Shown in pieces: positions 1 to 11,297 of a DNA stretch of 64,000 bases. The first letter of the stretch is position 1, and every line of letters begins with the position of its first letter. Source of the stretch: Xenoacremonium recifei (taxonomy: Eukaryota > Ascomycota > Sordariomycetes > Hypocreales > Nectriaceae). Under the pieces are notes generated by a model. That model was not told the origin of the DNA. It saw only the letters and a program-made list of their open reading frames with translations, and did not search any database. The DNA lies in contig WOFQ01000017.1 of the NCBI GenBank assembly GCA_012184525.1, forward strand, positions 186,001 through 250,000, read 5' to 3'. The position numbers and the translations under genes were made by a program.

Positions 1-596
1 CGAGCTCTTTGATTCGTGGGTCGGGGCTCGAGTGAGGCATTGAATTGTAGTTTCCAAATGTGCGCCGAGACAACTTAGATTTGATTCTATAATTCTTCAT
101 ATCGTTCACGATTTCATGATACATGTTGGTCGCATCAGCTGGCTATTGGTCAGGCACCTTATCCAGGTACCTACTGCTACGGAATCCCTGATTGGCTGAC
201 TAAGACACAGCGCTTCGCGACCTTGCCTGGGGTACGTGCGCATCACTCCAAGATGAACAGACCATGGACGAGACACAAGGTCTCATTGTGCCCTCAACAT
301 CTTGCGTGGCATTTTCCTCTTCGGTTTGCAGTCCATTCGCAAGGGCTTTCTCTGCAGGCTGCTCCCGCGATTTCCTCGAACTTCACGGCGATAGCTGCCG
401 TCGACGCGTTGCTGCGGGAACCCGCCCTTGAGCTCGACTCGCTCGCACACAGCGATTCGACCGTCGCCTCCGTTATCATGCGACGATGATCCACGATATC
501 GACTGAACCTGCCACGATGCCCGAATAACTTATCGAGACATCCGCGAAGCGATCACATCAATTACTTGCTCTATAATCACGGAGACACATCACGAC
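1..596. other. 5' flank of the first gene, no gene seen
   Basis: Mixed-composition upstream sequence. Several short frames overlap here in conflicting phases and none resembles a known protein. It presumably includes the promoter and leader of the Inp1-like gene that starts at 597; I see no clear TATA box. Confidence 0.5.
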
Positions 597-2841
597 ATGG
601 AGTACTCGGCCCCTCGCCGTCCGGATTTCCCGGCCCCGAGGCGAGTCGCAACGGCTCCAATGTCCCTGCGATCCCAGTTCGCCACCCCCTCCGACGGCAT
701 TGTCGAAACGCTCTATAATCATCCAAACGCGAAGATCATATCATTCACTGCCTCGGGCAGGGCTTTTTCCAGAAGCATGGAGAGAAGCGCCGGGTTCACC
801 ACCGATGAAGAGCCCGGCACATTGTCCTGGTCCTCGCAACTTGAAAGGACTATTGCTGTTGGTAAGCCAATTGTGTAGAGGCAGGGTGCTTGAATGTGAT
901 CACTAAAGTTTCGTTTCAGGCCCATTTCGAATATACCGAGCCCCAGGGTCCGTCGCTTTTCTCAACTGCGGTTCTGCATTGCAGCCAATTCTACCCAAAA
1001 GCCAATGTTGGTGTATCGACGAAGTCAACAGCAAGTTCGTCCTCCAGATTCGCAGGCCGAATTACTGGAGAATCGAGCTCCCTGTTCTCGATCCCGAAGA
1101 TCAACAAAGAGCCCAAGACTTACGAGTAGTTTTGGATCAAATACTCCAGTTTGAGAAAACGGAGTGTCCATTCAAGAGATCCTTCACTGTCGTTCTCCCC
1201 GAGCCACCAAAAACCCCCGTCAAGAAACGGCCATGGACTCCTGTCCGTCACTCACTTCCAGCTACGCCATTTGAGGAACATGCGTCTCCATCTGCCCGTT
1301 CAACACCTGGCACTCTACGTCCCTCATCTGCGTTTTTCAGTGAAAGGCATGACAATAGCGTGGCACCTCAAACAAGCTCGGCCGATGCTGAAGCCTCAGT
1401 ATCGCAACCATATAGGAACAAGGATGGGTCCAATCCTACAGCCGGGAAGTCAAGTAGCTTCGCGTGGGATGCTAAGGCGACGGGGAGTCCTATCAGGAGG
1501 GCCACTACTTGGGTCAGTTCTGGCGAATGCAAGCAAGAGCAAGACATTACCGAAGCGTCTTGCCCTTCAGAGCTCCCCGGAAGGAACCTCTCGACATCAC
1601 CGTCTCTTGACAACCCTCCTCCAGCTTTGCAGAAGAAAACATCTGGACGACACCCTTTGGTTGAAGTTGAACAAAAGGGAGTAGATATCCCGGGCCCGGA
1701 GGCAGATATCCAGCCGATTCGCAAAGGCCCGATATCAGAACAACCACCTGCCTCAAACGAGGAGGTGCTGATGTATGAGCTGCACGAAGGATCGGGGAAC
1801 CAAGGCGAGCAGATGAAAGCTCGTTTGCGACGAAGGGGTAGATTCCCTTCCACTCGGTCGTTCACATCACCGCCACAGTTGCCGCCTCTCGCGGAAACTA
1901 CCCCAAAAGCGAGCAACGAGACAGTACACACCGCAATGATCGACCGGGATTCTGCTGTCCTAACTCCGCCTCCGATTAAGTCTGGATCAATGAACGACCA
2001 TGGAGCCATTGAGCCTCAGATAGGTCGACGAGGAAGCGAAGATTCCTTCCACAGTGTGCAATCATGGCACTCACCAACAGGTGCATCACCACCTTGCTCT
2101 CCGATAGCAAGATCTGAGTCCCCCTCAGTCTTCCCATATCCTCATGATGATATACGCCTGCCCAAATGTCGAGGACCGAGCAGCCATACGGCCGAAGAGA
2201 TTCTGGTGTCCGAAACAACCAACTCGTGGGGTGCAGCGTCAGATAGGGGTAGTGAGGTTTCAGAAGAGAGCGTTGCTACTGCCCCCGATGTCATGGCCCT
2301 CCCCGACGAGGATACGCCCCCAAAAGGCGCTTTGTCGGACTCGGGTAGAGAAGGTGTCAGGATTCCGGTACATAACCGACAGGTTCCGCAGAGTCATCGA
2401 ACTACAACAAGTAGTATATCGGTGAGGCGACGGGCGTTATCACCGCTCCCCCCAGCTGCTAATCTATTCTCCCCAACGTCAACCTCGGAGAGGCAACAGC
2501 CCTATCGGAGCAAGCTTGAAACAGTGAAGAGACTTCCTCTCACCATAATTGCCAAGACGTGCGAGATACTCTTGGGGCCACCGAGCCATTTGATGACCCT
2601 GATGCTGAAGGTTGCTGCTAAAATTGCCGCCGGTGAGTGGCGGGGACTTGTTTATGGGTACAACGAAAACGGAGAGCAGATCCCTGTTCAATGGGACTAC
2701 TCGGAAGGAGAGTTTAGTGACTGGAGCGACGATGAGCCTTATATGGGCGCTCATCATGGTCATGGTCCAACGATTGATGAAGAACCAGCTGGCGAGACAG
2801 GTGATGCTTCTGACGATAGCCGAAGCTGGGGGGTGGATTGA
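597..2841 (+). CDS. Inp1-like inheritance of peroxisomes protein
   Basis: Two exons, 597-861 and 920-2841 (58-bp intron, GTAAGC...CAG), give 728 residues. The conserved part lies roughly at residues 35-180: a segment starting near ETLYNHPNAKIISF, then GTLSWSSQLERTIAVG, then FLNCGSALQPILPKSQCW, and a block ending in KTECPFKRSFTV and PEPPKTPVKKRPW. This is the pattern I know from the fungal Inp1 family, which tethers peroxisomes to the cell cortex so that some are kept at division. The rest is Ser/Pro-rich and looks disordered, with a conserved C-terminal stretch around GEWRGLVYGYNENGEQIP and an acidic tail. The ATG at 597 is chosen because it opens the conserved N-terminus (APRRVATAP). Function is inferred from family resemblance; the family assignment is fairly secure. 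Confidence 0.82.
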
Positions 2842-3812
2842 GCGAGGAGTTTTGGATTTCGGATGCACTTATATGGAGGGCATGGATGTAATTCTAGTAA
2901 AGACTTGTAGCATAGATGTAGGATCTGGGTCGGGCAATCTGGAGTTTTGCGGAGCACCAAGTCGATGGGATCGATTGGCTGGGACACATGGCAGGACAAT
3001 ACACGGCGGATAAGTTGGAAACTTGGGAGAGCTGAGCTCTGATTTAATACAAAACTGCAAAATAAGACGGCTGAAACCATGCGACCTTTGGGTGGCGCTG
3101 CGGAATGGATTGGCGAAACTGGTGCTGTGTGCTTCGTGAACTTGGACGGTGATACTTAGCGGCCGATGTGCTCTGTGTCGGTGCCTTGCGCAGTAGCTCA
3201 ACCAAGACCTGCCTAAGGTAAATGACCTGTCTGTCTAGGTGCGAGCATTTGTTCCAGGGTGTGATTGGTTTTAGAGAGGCACGACTGGGCCAAGCCTTTT
3301 TGCTCTCTCGCCCGGCCCTCTGGTAGTGTTGGCGAGCAACCGATACGGGGAAAACGAGATGTCAGCTGAGGAAGACTCTCAAACCGCCATGTCTAAGATC
3401 GGCCTTGGCATGTACCTCGCCAGCAAAAACTCGAGACCGGGTACCTGTTCGAACAGAGGGATACCAGTCTCGTTTTCATCGCGTTGAGCCCATGACCCAC
3501 CACCGGCGAGATCGTATCCTAGAAACAATGCGATTGGGCGAGCTGGGCCGGCACGGGTGAGTTTTGATGATGGAAGGACTTTGAGGCGCGAAACGTAATT
3601 TGAGGCTTCCGTGCGATGGCGGGATACTTAACAAGGTCTATTTTCCCTCTGAGGGCGCTTTATACTGGATTTTGCTGTCGTGAAGACTTGAGTATACAGA
3701 CGACCTTTCTTCGCATGTAGGGGGCATCACAGAGCTTGACCTACACAACCGGGAGAGACTGTATATAAGGAAGGATAGCAGTCAACGCGAGCGACTTTGA
3801 TTTCCTATCACA
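2842..3812. other. Intergenic, no gene seen
   Basis: About 970 bp between the Inp1-like gene and the RTA1-like gene. Short frames on both strands conflict and lack recognisable motifs. The right end holds a TATA box for the downstream gene. Confidence 0.5.
3762..3770 (+). promoter_or_regulatory. TATA box of the RTA1-like gene
   Basis: TATATAAGG lies 43 bp before the start codon at 3813. The same TATATAAG-type box precedes several other genes in this window at similar distance. Confidence 0.6.
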
Positions 3813-5048
3813 ATGTCTGACGGGAAGTATGGTAAGTGACATTTCGCGATAGCCTGGGTTGATTTAGCTTGCACATTGGTACTAACATTTACCTATCGGG
3901 TAGTCGACGGGAGCTACTACTTCTACGCTCCCAACAAAGGGGCAGCCATCTTCTTCCTCCTCGCTTTCTGCGCATCTGGGGCAGTACATTCTTGGCAAAA
4001 CTGGTAAGGAAACTCGATATTGTATGATCACTCTTCGCACTTCTCTCTGACAATGGACACGCTCTATCTCATGACAGGCACTACAAATGCTGGGTGTTGA
4101 TGCCACTATTCCCCTTCTGCTGCCTGCTTTTCACGGTCGGCTTCGCTCTTCGAGAATACGGTGCTTTTCACTACGATAATCTCAAAGTGTACATTGCCAG
4201 CATCTGCATCACTTATGCCGCACCGTAAGTAAATTGAAGTGTACCGCGACAGCGCTACAGACTCCTGACTGACGATCAATCCCGATAGTCCGTTATTGGA
4301 GTTGCAAAACTACCACATCCTCGGCCGAATCCTCTACTATGTTCCCTATCACTCGCCTCTCCATCCCGGCAGGGTGCTTACCACCTTTGGTTTCATCTCG
4401 GGCATCATCGAAGCATTGAATGGATGGGGTGCGTCATACTCTGCAAACCAGTCTCTGAGCCACAAGGCCATGGGGATCGGCCATGCCCTGATCAAGGCAT
4501 CTCTGATCCTCCAGATTGTGGTCGCTGCTGCATTCATCTACCTGGCTGTGGCCTTTGATCGTCAGTGCGTCAAGCATGGCGTCAAGAACAGCCGGCTCCG
4601 GAGCTCCCTCATCACACTGTACATAAGCACTGCGCTTATTATGTCGCGAACCATCTATCGGTTGGTCGAGTACTTCAGCATTGCCGAGCTCAAGATCGGA
4701 CCGGGGTTCGATCCCATGTCTATGTCCCCTATCGTTCGGTACGAATGGTTCTTCTATGTGTTCGAAGCTACCATCATGCTCAGTAACTGCGTCATGTTCA
4801 ATTTCCGTCACCCACGTCGCTACCTTCCACGAAACAACAGGATTTACCTTGCCCAAGATGGTGTGACCGAGGTCGAGGGCCCTGGGTTCAAGGACCCGAG
4901 ACCTTTTTTGCAGACGCTCGTGGATCCATTCGACATCATCGGCTTGATGAAAGGGAAGAGTATGCAAACAGACAGGTTCTGGGAAAGAGACGGTTACGGC
5001 CCTGGAAGTGCGAGTAACAGCAACAACAAGTCGATCGGAACTGTCTGA
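3813..5048 (+). CDS. RTA1-like seven-helix membrane protein
   Basis: Four exons (3813-3831, 3904-4003, 4078-4224, 4289-5048) join in frame to 341 residues; the first coding exon is only 19 bp. Seven hydrophobic segments are visible, the first near residues 18-36 and the last in EWFFYVFEATIMLSNCVMF. Diagnostic features of the RTA1 superfamily (Rta1, Rsb1, Pug1 of yeast) are the YxPN start (YFYAPNKGAA), the helix ending in GRILYYVPYHSPLHP, and a final helix followed by basic residues (FRHPRRYLP). Family members sit in the plasma membrane and are linked to lipid or sphingoid-base export and resistance to toxic compounds. The hydrophilic tail after residue 290 is probably cytosolic. The substrate cannot be told from sequence. 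Confidence 0.85.
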
Positions 5049-7457
5049 GGAACGGAGCGAGGATTCTCCAGGATAAGTGTAGTAAGGGGGCGGGAGTTGG
5101 GGTTTAGATTTGTTACTTAGACCACGAATGCAATGATATGGTAGAGACACTGGTTCGCGGAGAGGGATTGCTGGATTAGGATATGAATGTTGTGCAATGA
5201 ACCTCAATGATAGGCGTCCCAAATATACTCTCGTAGAGTTGATAAGCTGAAGAGTGTGCACTGGGTGCTGATGCTGTTGAAGTGCTGACAGGTGTCAGAG
5301 CCAGAGAGCACCGACAGTTTGGGTCCTTGCGGTACCTATACTCGGTATGAATTTCTAAGAATATACTTGGCCTAACCACAATCAGATAGCGCGACAGGCG
5401 TTTCAATTTCCAGACAGTCAAACGAGATGAGATGGCGGCTGCGGACGGAGGCTTAGAAAATAGGACAGTGCGGGGGCATGACTTGGCTGAGCATTTGCGA
5501 CTTTCGTCGAGATCCTTGTTTGTTGGAATGGCTCGAACTTGGTGCTTGGAACTTGAGTGTTCCAGGAAGCTCACTAGATGGTCTCGACTCTGGGATTTTC
5601 TGTACTTCCTCGCGATGCGCAGAGAGGTGTGGCCCAGCACTTTGATTTGCGTTGATCGTCGTCTTGTTGTTCTGTTTCATGCTTGACGCTGTGTGGAGAA
5701 GCGCGTATCACACGGATCCTCTGGACCGAATAATGGCCGGCTTTTAGTTGATACACGGGACCGAAACCGCGGCTGCGACGCCAAAGACAGCTTTTGAGAT
5801 CTCGTCTGCCGCAGAAGAACGTCATATACCCCTATATTGCGAATAACAGTCGTGTCCGGGCACCAAAATACCGGTTGCCGGATTCAGAAATAATACACAA
5901 GAGCTAGGACTGTACGTGAGAACGCGGTAATGTCATCATGTCGCTTTTGCCACACAGAAGCACAGCCACATGGCGGTCATTACTCTGCACAGGAGGATAG
6001 ACCTAGGTACTTCAGGTTGCCGCTCGTTTCCGTATAGCATCACCGCGGGACATTACAGGCTCATGCCCTGAGAGAGGCAACCAGCTCTGCTGCCAAAGGG
6101 TGACGCTTAATGCTTCGGGGATTAACGCAGGCTGATCTGATCTCATCGACGCAGGGCGACCCCCCCGGTCGATCAATAATGCTACCTTTTTGAGAGGAAG
6201 CTCCCGCCCTCGCCACACCCGCAGCAGGAAGAAACCCCCGCTGTCTCGGTATGTAGCGGCCATGTGTTTCGGGGAGTCACTGATCTCCGTGCAAGCCCCA
6301 GAGTGAGGTGCTAAACATAAACATAATTCTTGGAGGACATGCGCCACAGGGTATGCCACCCAAAGATTTGGCAACTTAGCTAGTGTTCTGTCAGCTTAGG
6401 TTGCTCGAGCGGCTTTGCGAAGCCCATCCCATCCGCGTGACCCTGAGTTGGCCAGTGGTGAGGGACCTGGCCTGACTCCAGGGCTAGCCTGGTGTCATGC
6501 CCGCGTTCATGCTGCAAAGATACCCCGTATTCGCAGTTACCTTGGACAGCGCAGAAGAATCTTTTGGGGGGGCAAAGATTCAAGCCTCTTACATCCCGGG
6601 TTGTCGCCTCGCCGAGTTTATCGCGGAGTGTGCAGCAGTTAGAGAATCGATGGGTAGGCGGACTCGCCTCCGTGAGGGTTTGTTTGCTGGAGAGGTACGG
6701 TACCTCGGGAACGTGGGCCATCTGCTATCAGAGGATCGACCAACCCCTGCCCTCGCTGTGGCTACGCTGCCCCGTCTGCATGGATGTACACCAAGGTACT
6801 TCTTACCTGCAACAGCGCCTCCCCTGGCGCGTCAAGTGAGGTACCTGACCTAATTAACCTCCCTTGGGTTCCGTATTAGGTACCTGGCACCTGGCGGCAG
6901 CACCAACCCAACCCCAGTCTCCTGAGATGGAAGGTGTAGGTGCTCTCGTGTCTGCTAGGAGGGGACCCAGGTGGAGGGCAATTCATAAGTATGGATGGAC
7001 CATGTACATCCTCCATCCTTCGCCTTCAATCTGCTCTCGCCTCAGCTGCGTCTTCCCTTTTATTTCCCTCCCCCTCCCCTCTCCCCCATCTCCTCGCTAT
7101 CTTCCTCTTCTCGCGCTTCGACCCCCAAATCTTTGGCGACGTCAGTCACGTCACGGAAAGGGACCCGGCTCGTCAATCCGACTCACGACGGCCAGCATCT
7201 CACGCCATACCATAACCTCTGCCGAAAAACCTCGCTATTCCGGCGCCGACCCCGACCCCGCCCTCTCTTCTCCGCCTGTCTTGCACCCCCATTCGGTGCA
7301 CCCCCCGATTTCTCATCTCCGAAACACCGTCTTCTCGGACACACCCCCCCGCACGAGGCCGTCTTCCACTTTCTCCCCGGCCGGTCTCTGTGCCGTTGCG
7401 AGATCCTCCACTCCCTCCGTCTTCTTCCCGGGAGGCTTACGCCTGGGATAATCCAGC
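5049..7457. other. 2.4-kb intergenic region, no gene seen
   Basis: No frame shows a recognisable domain or consistent exon structure. From about 6000 to 6900 the short palindromic core GGTACC or the near-form AGGTAC recurs many times (for example near 6004, 6693, 6702, 6795, 6838 and 6879). From about 7020 to 7440 the + strand is pyrimidine-rich, as is common in long fungal 5' leaders, and probably belongs to the transcript starting its coding at 7458. Confidence 0.45.
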
Positions 7458-8549
7458 ATGGCCCCGACCTCATCCACAACCACCAGGAGCGAGCGGCCAG
7501 CCGTCTATTTCCACGTCGAGTTTGGCCTTTCATGGACACCTAGCAAGCACGCTCCCCGAAACCGCCAGATCACGTACATGTCCAGAAGCATGCGTGACAG
7601 GGCTACTCAGTTCCCTCGGCACCTCCCGCCCGCAAACACCAACTTTTTGGCTGCTCCCGTCACCTACACCCATCCGTACCCCCAGTACCAATATCAACAT
7701 GCTGCCGTGCCAGCCCAACAGCAACAAACTGTATTCGAGAACCAGCCTCAACCATGGGCTCGGCAGCGGGATGCCGTCATGGTCCCGTGGGAGTACTACC
7801 AGTGGCCTCAGAATTACCAGCAGCAGGCGCAGGTGCAGGTGCAAGACGAGCAAGAAGAAGGTGAACGTAGCTCCCGGTCCCAGAGTCGAGGTTCCCATGA
7901 GCGCGGCAGATCTGCTCCGCCTCCGTTCAACGACAGCCCCTGGGATGCGGAACCGGAACCGATGGGCGCAACGGCCCTTCCCCGCGGTGGTGAATCTAGT
8001 CGTCGACCAGAGATCTGGAAAGCATTGCCCGCTACTCCGGATCGTTATCGTCTCGGCGAGGAGGGCATGCCCTGGTCCGCACAGGGCTACCCTACGGGCT
8101 GGGTAGAGGATGCCCAAGGCGAAGGAAGCGACATCGCCGAGTCATCTCGACGAAGAGACATGGATGACAGAGAGAGGGGACAGGCCCGCGAGATGCAGTC
8201 GCTTGCTGCAGCAATGATGACTGTAGATAATGGATTCGAGGATCAATGGTGGAATCAAGGTCCCCGACTGGTGAATGTCGCTGGGGATCTCATGACGCCG
8301 GGAGCTGCCGCACAGTTTCCGCGCCGTCAAATCTCGCGCCAAGTCTCGCGTCAGGGTAGTGCTGTCTGGACGCTCTCCGACGAAGGCGAGCAATTGCCGC
8401 TGCCGCCGGTGAACCCCTTTTCAGATGAAAACTCAACATCGAGCAGGCTTGACATGGTTTCCCCCATTAGCAACTTCTCAAGCCCTGTATCAAGTTTCCA
8501 AGGCCTGAGACGGTCTCTCACCACAAGGTCTGACGAGCTGCATATGTGA
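7458..8549 (+). CDS. Low-complexity protein of unknown function
   Basis: Single uninterrupted frame of 363 residues, ATG in context CAGCATGGCC. I do not recognise a domain. The N-terminal 30 residues look structured (ending VYFHVEFGLSWTPSKHAP). Residues about 70-130 are rich in Q, Y and P (QQQQ, NYQQQAQVQVQ), the middle is Arg/Ser/Glu-rich, and the C-terminus contains a distinct motif (SPISNFSSPVSSFQGLRRS) ahead of the stop. No signal peptide or membrane helix. The predicted disorder suggests a regulatory or scaffold protein, but that is only a guess. It is preceded by a long CT-rich leader and is the only long frame in this stretch with uniform codon usage. Confidence 0.6.
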   Translation: MAPTSSTTTRSERPAVYFHVEFGLSWTPSKHAPRNRQITYMSRSMRDRATQFPRHLPPANTNFLAAPVTYTHPYPQYQYQHAAVPAQQQQTVFENQPQPWARQRDAVMVPWEYYQWPQNYQQQAQVQVQDEQEEGERSSRSQSRGSHERGRSAPPPFNDSPWDAEPEPMGATALPRGGESSRRPEIWKALPATPDRYRLGEEGMPWSAQGYPTGWVEDAQGEGSDIAESSRRRDMDDRERGQAREMQSLAAAMMTVDNGFEDQWWNQGPRLVNVAGDLMTPGAAAQFPRRQISRQVSRQGSAVWTLSDEGEQLPLPPVNPFSDENSTSSRLDMVSPISNFSSPVSSFQGLRRSLTTRSDELHM

Positions 8550-9505
8550 CACAACGAAACATTGGACGGTGTTATGGCGTTTGGAAGGATATACCATAGG
8601 CGAGACATTTGGTGTTCCGGTATGGAACTCACCTGGTTGCACTTATTTAATTTCGAGGAGGTCTTTGGCAAATAAACATGGATGGAGGGTGTATATGACG
8701 GGAGACTGAAGCTTTGTCGATCCTTGTTGGTCGTGTCCGCAGGACTAGTATATAAAATTATGTTCCTGCGTTTTGCGCGGCTTTCATCAGTGGCATTCCT
8801 ACCGGAAATAAACAATCGCTTAATACTTGGGTTCGTGCGGAGTATTCTGAACATATGAAGTCCGATCATTAGCCTAGTCTTGGCATCTCAAAATTTACTA
8901 CCATGTCAGGACGTGTAAGTCAGAATGATGCGGTGCTGAGTCCACGTCGCAGAGAACACCCCTTATTCAACGTATGAATATATATCGACACCCTTTTTAT
9001 TGTCTTTTACAATTAACTATCTACCCAACATGGATAAGGTAGGTAGGTAGCCGTAGAGAAGGAAAGTCTGTGCCTGCGGAGAATGGATGCTGGAGGCGGA
9101 CTTTGGTGGAGTTGGTCACTAAGCAACCTGTTCGAGACTACCCAGCTCTCAGTTCTCCGCCAGGCAAAGCAGCATGTTGTCTACCGTTTTTGAGATGGTC
9201 CGAATCCCGGGCCTTTGAAGATACGAAATTGAGTCCACCTTATCGTATGTCTCCGAAGGGAGAAGAACCTGGGTCAGGGGAGTGGGCCGAGGACACGCGA
9301 TATTCTTCGTTTCGATGAAGAGGCATGAGACATGACACGGAATTCGGCCCAGACTAAGCATATCCAGGAGATACTGCCGAGCTTGAACGGCTTTCAGGTC
9401 TATGATTGCTGCCTCCAAGTGATTGTATATAAGGAGCTTGTGCGAAGGCTTGTTCAAGGCTGGCCCAATGATAGACAATCCAATTCCAACCGCTGAACCT
9501 CGAAA
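8550..9505. other. Intergenic, no gene seen
   Basis: About 950 bp. Contains a short GGTA run (near 9038-9051) and, at the right end, the promoter of the dehydrogenase at 9506. No supported coding frame. Confidence 0.5.
9426..9434 (+). promoter_or_regulatory. TATA box of the SDR gene
   Basis: TATATAAGG, 72 bp upstream of the start codon at 9506 and identical to the box in front of the RTA1-like gene. Confidence 0.55.
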
Positions 9506-10548
9506 ATGCCTTTCTTTCAGCCCCCAATGCCGCGGCTTTCCAAGGCTGTTGACCTTGGAGGGCAGTCAGCCATTGTGACAGGAGCGAGTTCTGGAATGGG
9601 CGTGGAGTTTGCACGACAGTTCCTTGCCAGCGGGCTCACAACTCTTGTCCTAGGAGTCCGAAACATCACCAAGGGCGAGTCGGTCAAGCAGCAGCTGCTC
9701 ACTGACCCCGACGTCCAGGCCGCAGACACTAAGCCTACCATTTTGGTCATGGAAATTGACCTTGAGTCTTTCGCAAGTGTCAAGCGGTTCGCAGTACAAG
9801 TCAAGAGAGAGCTTCCCCGGCTCGACATCCTGATGCTGAATGCTGGTATTGGCGTGTTGAAACGGGAGATGACGGAAGATAATCACGAGAAGAACGTCCA
9901 GGTCAACTACTTATCCAATGCGCTCCTCTTGTTTGATCTACTTCCTTCACTAGAAGAAACCTCGATGCAGACAGGGCGGCCATCCCGAGTCACCATCACC
10001 GGCAGCCGCATGCATACCAAAAGCCAACTGGTCACGCGTGCTTCTGGGGAGCCTATAGCCAATGTACTGCAGTACTTTGACAGTCCCGAGTCATATAATT
10101 CGTTCACACGCTACGGCGATAGCAAACTACTGGTGGTCTTTCTCCTGTATGAGTTGAAGAAGCGGTACAGTCCCGAGAAGGTCATCATCAATCAATTCTG
10201 CCCTGGCATGATCAAGACGGGGATGAGCAATGTCTTACCCATCTATCTGCGACTCCCAGTCAAGGCTGTCATCGCTCTAAGAGCTCGCCCGGTAGAGCAG
10301 GCAGGCTGGGTTGCCCTGAATGCTGTCAGCGTGGTTGGGCCCGAGTCTCATGGACAGTTGCTCGGCGACATGGAGATTTTTGAGTGAGTCCCCTCCCAGA
10401 GACTACCTTAATGTACGTTTGAGATCTAATACGCTCGGATAGGCCCATTCCGTTCGTGAAAAGTTCAATAGGAGAGGACCTACAGAAGAAGTTGTGGCAA
10501 GAAACTGTGGAAGAGGTAATGAAGCAAGGCGTGAATGTCTTCATCTAA
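9506..10548 (+). CDS. Short-chain dehydrogenase/reductase
   Basis: Two exons, 9506-10383 and 10443-10548, give 327 residues. The Rossmann glycine motif TGASSGMG is at 25-32, the NAG motif at 112-114, the catalytic Ser in TITGS at 167, and the YxxxK pair is Y203/K207 (YGDSK). This is a complete classical SDR active site, so the protein should be an NAD(P)-dependent alcohol/ketone oxidoreductase. The overall form, with a long linker after the glycine motif and a C-terminal extension, resembles the retinol-dehydrogenase/WW-oxidoreductase-like fungal SDRs. The second exon adds about 35 residues and ends VMKQGVNVFI. No tailoring partner is adjacent on the left; the MDR dehydrogenase lies 750 bp downstream on the same strand. 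Substrate unknown. Confidence 0.85.
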
Positions 10549-10926
10549 TCGCCACTTAGTCATATAGAAGATTTCCATGAGCTTGCAAGGAGGTATATAA
10601 TATGTCATATCCTTTCAAATATTCTGCAAAGCCCTGTGAGCGATGTCACGTTCCTGTTTGCTGGTAGCTTTCATGCTTCATTGCAGAACTATTGCTTTCA
10701 CAAGAGCCAGTTCGCACCCAGTGACAACTCACCGACGGCAGTGTGATAGCTAGATATGCTCTTGCCTTAGGATATTAGAAGCAAATTCTTTGTAGCAATA
10801 GTGCTTCACCACCGGAGCTCTAAAGATCCTCGTGGCCCTGGGTGCGTGGATTGAACCAGTCAATGAATAGGCACCCAAGTATTTCCAGGCAAATATCTCT
10901 TACTGTATTTGAAGACCGCTGTGAGA

Positions 10927-10992
10927 GACAATTAAGTCCCGGAGGAGAGACGATTAGGCCCCGGAAGAAAGACAGTTAGGTCCCGGGAGAGA
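10927..10992. repeat. Three tandem copies of a 22-bp unit
   Basis: Units start at 10927, 10949 and 10971. Each begins GACnnTTA and contains a CCCGG core followed by a purine run. Adjacent copies differ at only a few positions. The CCGG cores lie 305-370 bp upstream of the dehydrogenase start at 11298 and could be regulator-binding sites, though nothing in the sequence proves it. Confidence 0.75.
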
Positions 10993-11217
10993 GACCTGGG
11001 AATTAATTAACCCCCCCGGCCAGGCCCAGGATTTAATCGGAGATGGTCGGCTCTGAGTCCTTGCGCTCCTGAAGTGCAAAGAGAGAGCCGGACTTGATCG
11101 GTCATTCTCACACTCTGGCACTTGTCGACTGGGAACTCAGACGCGGAAGTAAGTCGGTCGAGAATGGATGCGTCCAGATGTTCACTGAATCTCCGATCAT
11201 CGCCGCTTTCAGGAATA

Positions 11218-11229
11218 GGTATATATACC
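11218..11229 (+). promoter_or_regulatory. Palindromic TATA element
   Basis: GGTATATATACC, a perfect 12-bp palindrome about 70 bp before the start codon at 11298. Confidence 0.5.
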
Positions 11230-11297
11230 GTCCGGGAGAACCCATTGACGGTCGGTATAGACATTCTGCCACCAGACCAAACTGAGAATCCACTGCC

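Larger units (their letters stand above)
10549..11297. other. Intergenic region with tandem repeat and TATA palindrome
   Basis: No gene. Holds a three-copy 22-bp tandem repeat (10927-10992) and a palindromic TATA element (11218-11229), both upstream of the MDR gene. Confidence 0.6.

Noticed and set aside
1368..2009. 213-codon minus-strand frame in the Inp1-like gene
   Set aside because: Shadow of the low-complexity part of the coding strand; no start context or domain.
4434..5261. 275-codon minus-strand frame opposite the RTA1-like gene
   Set aside because: It lies wholly over a well-supported gene in the opposite strand and shows no domain.
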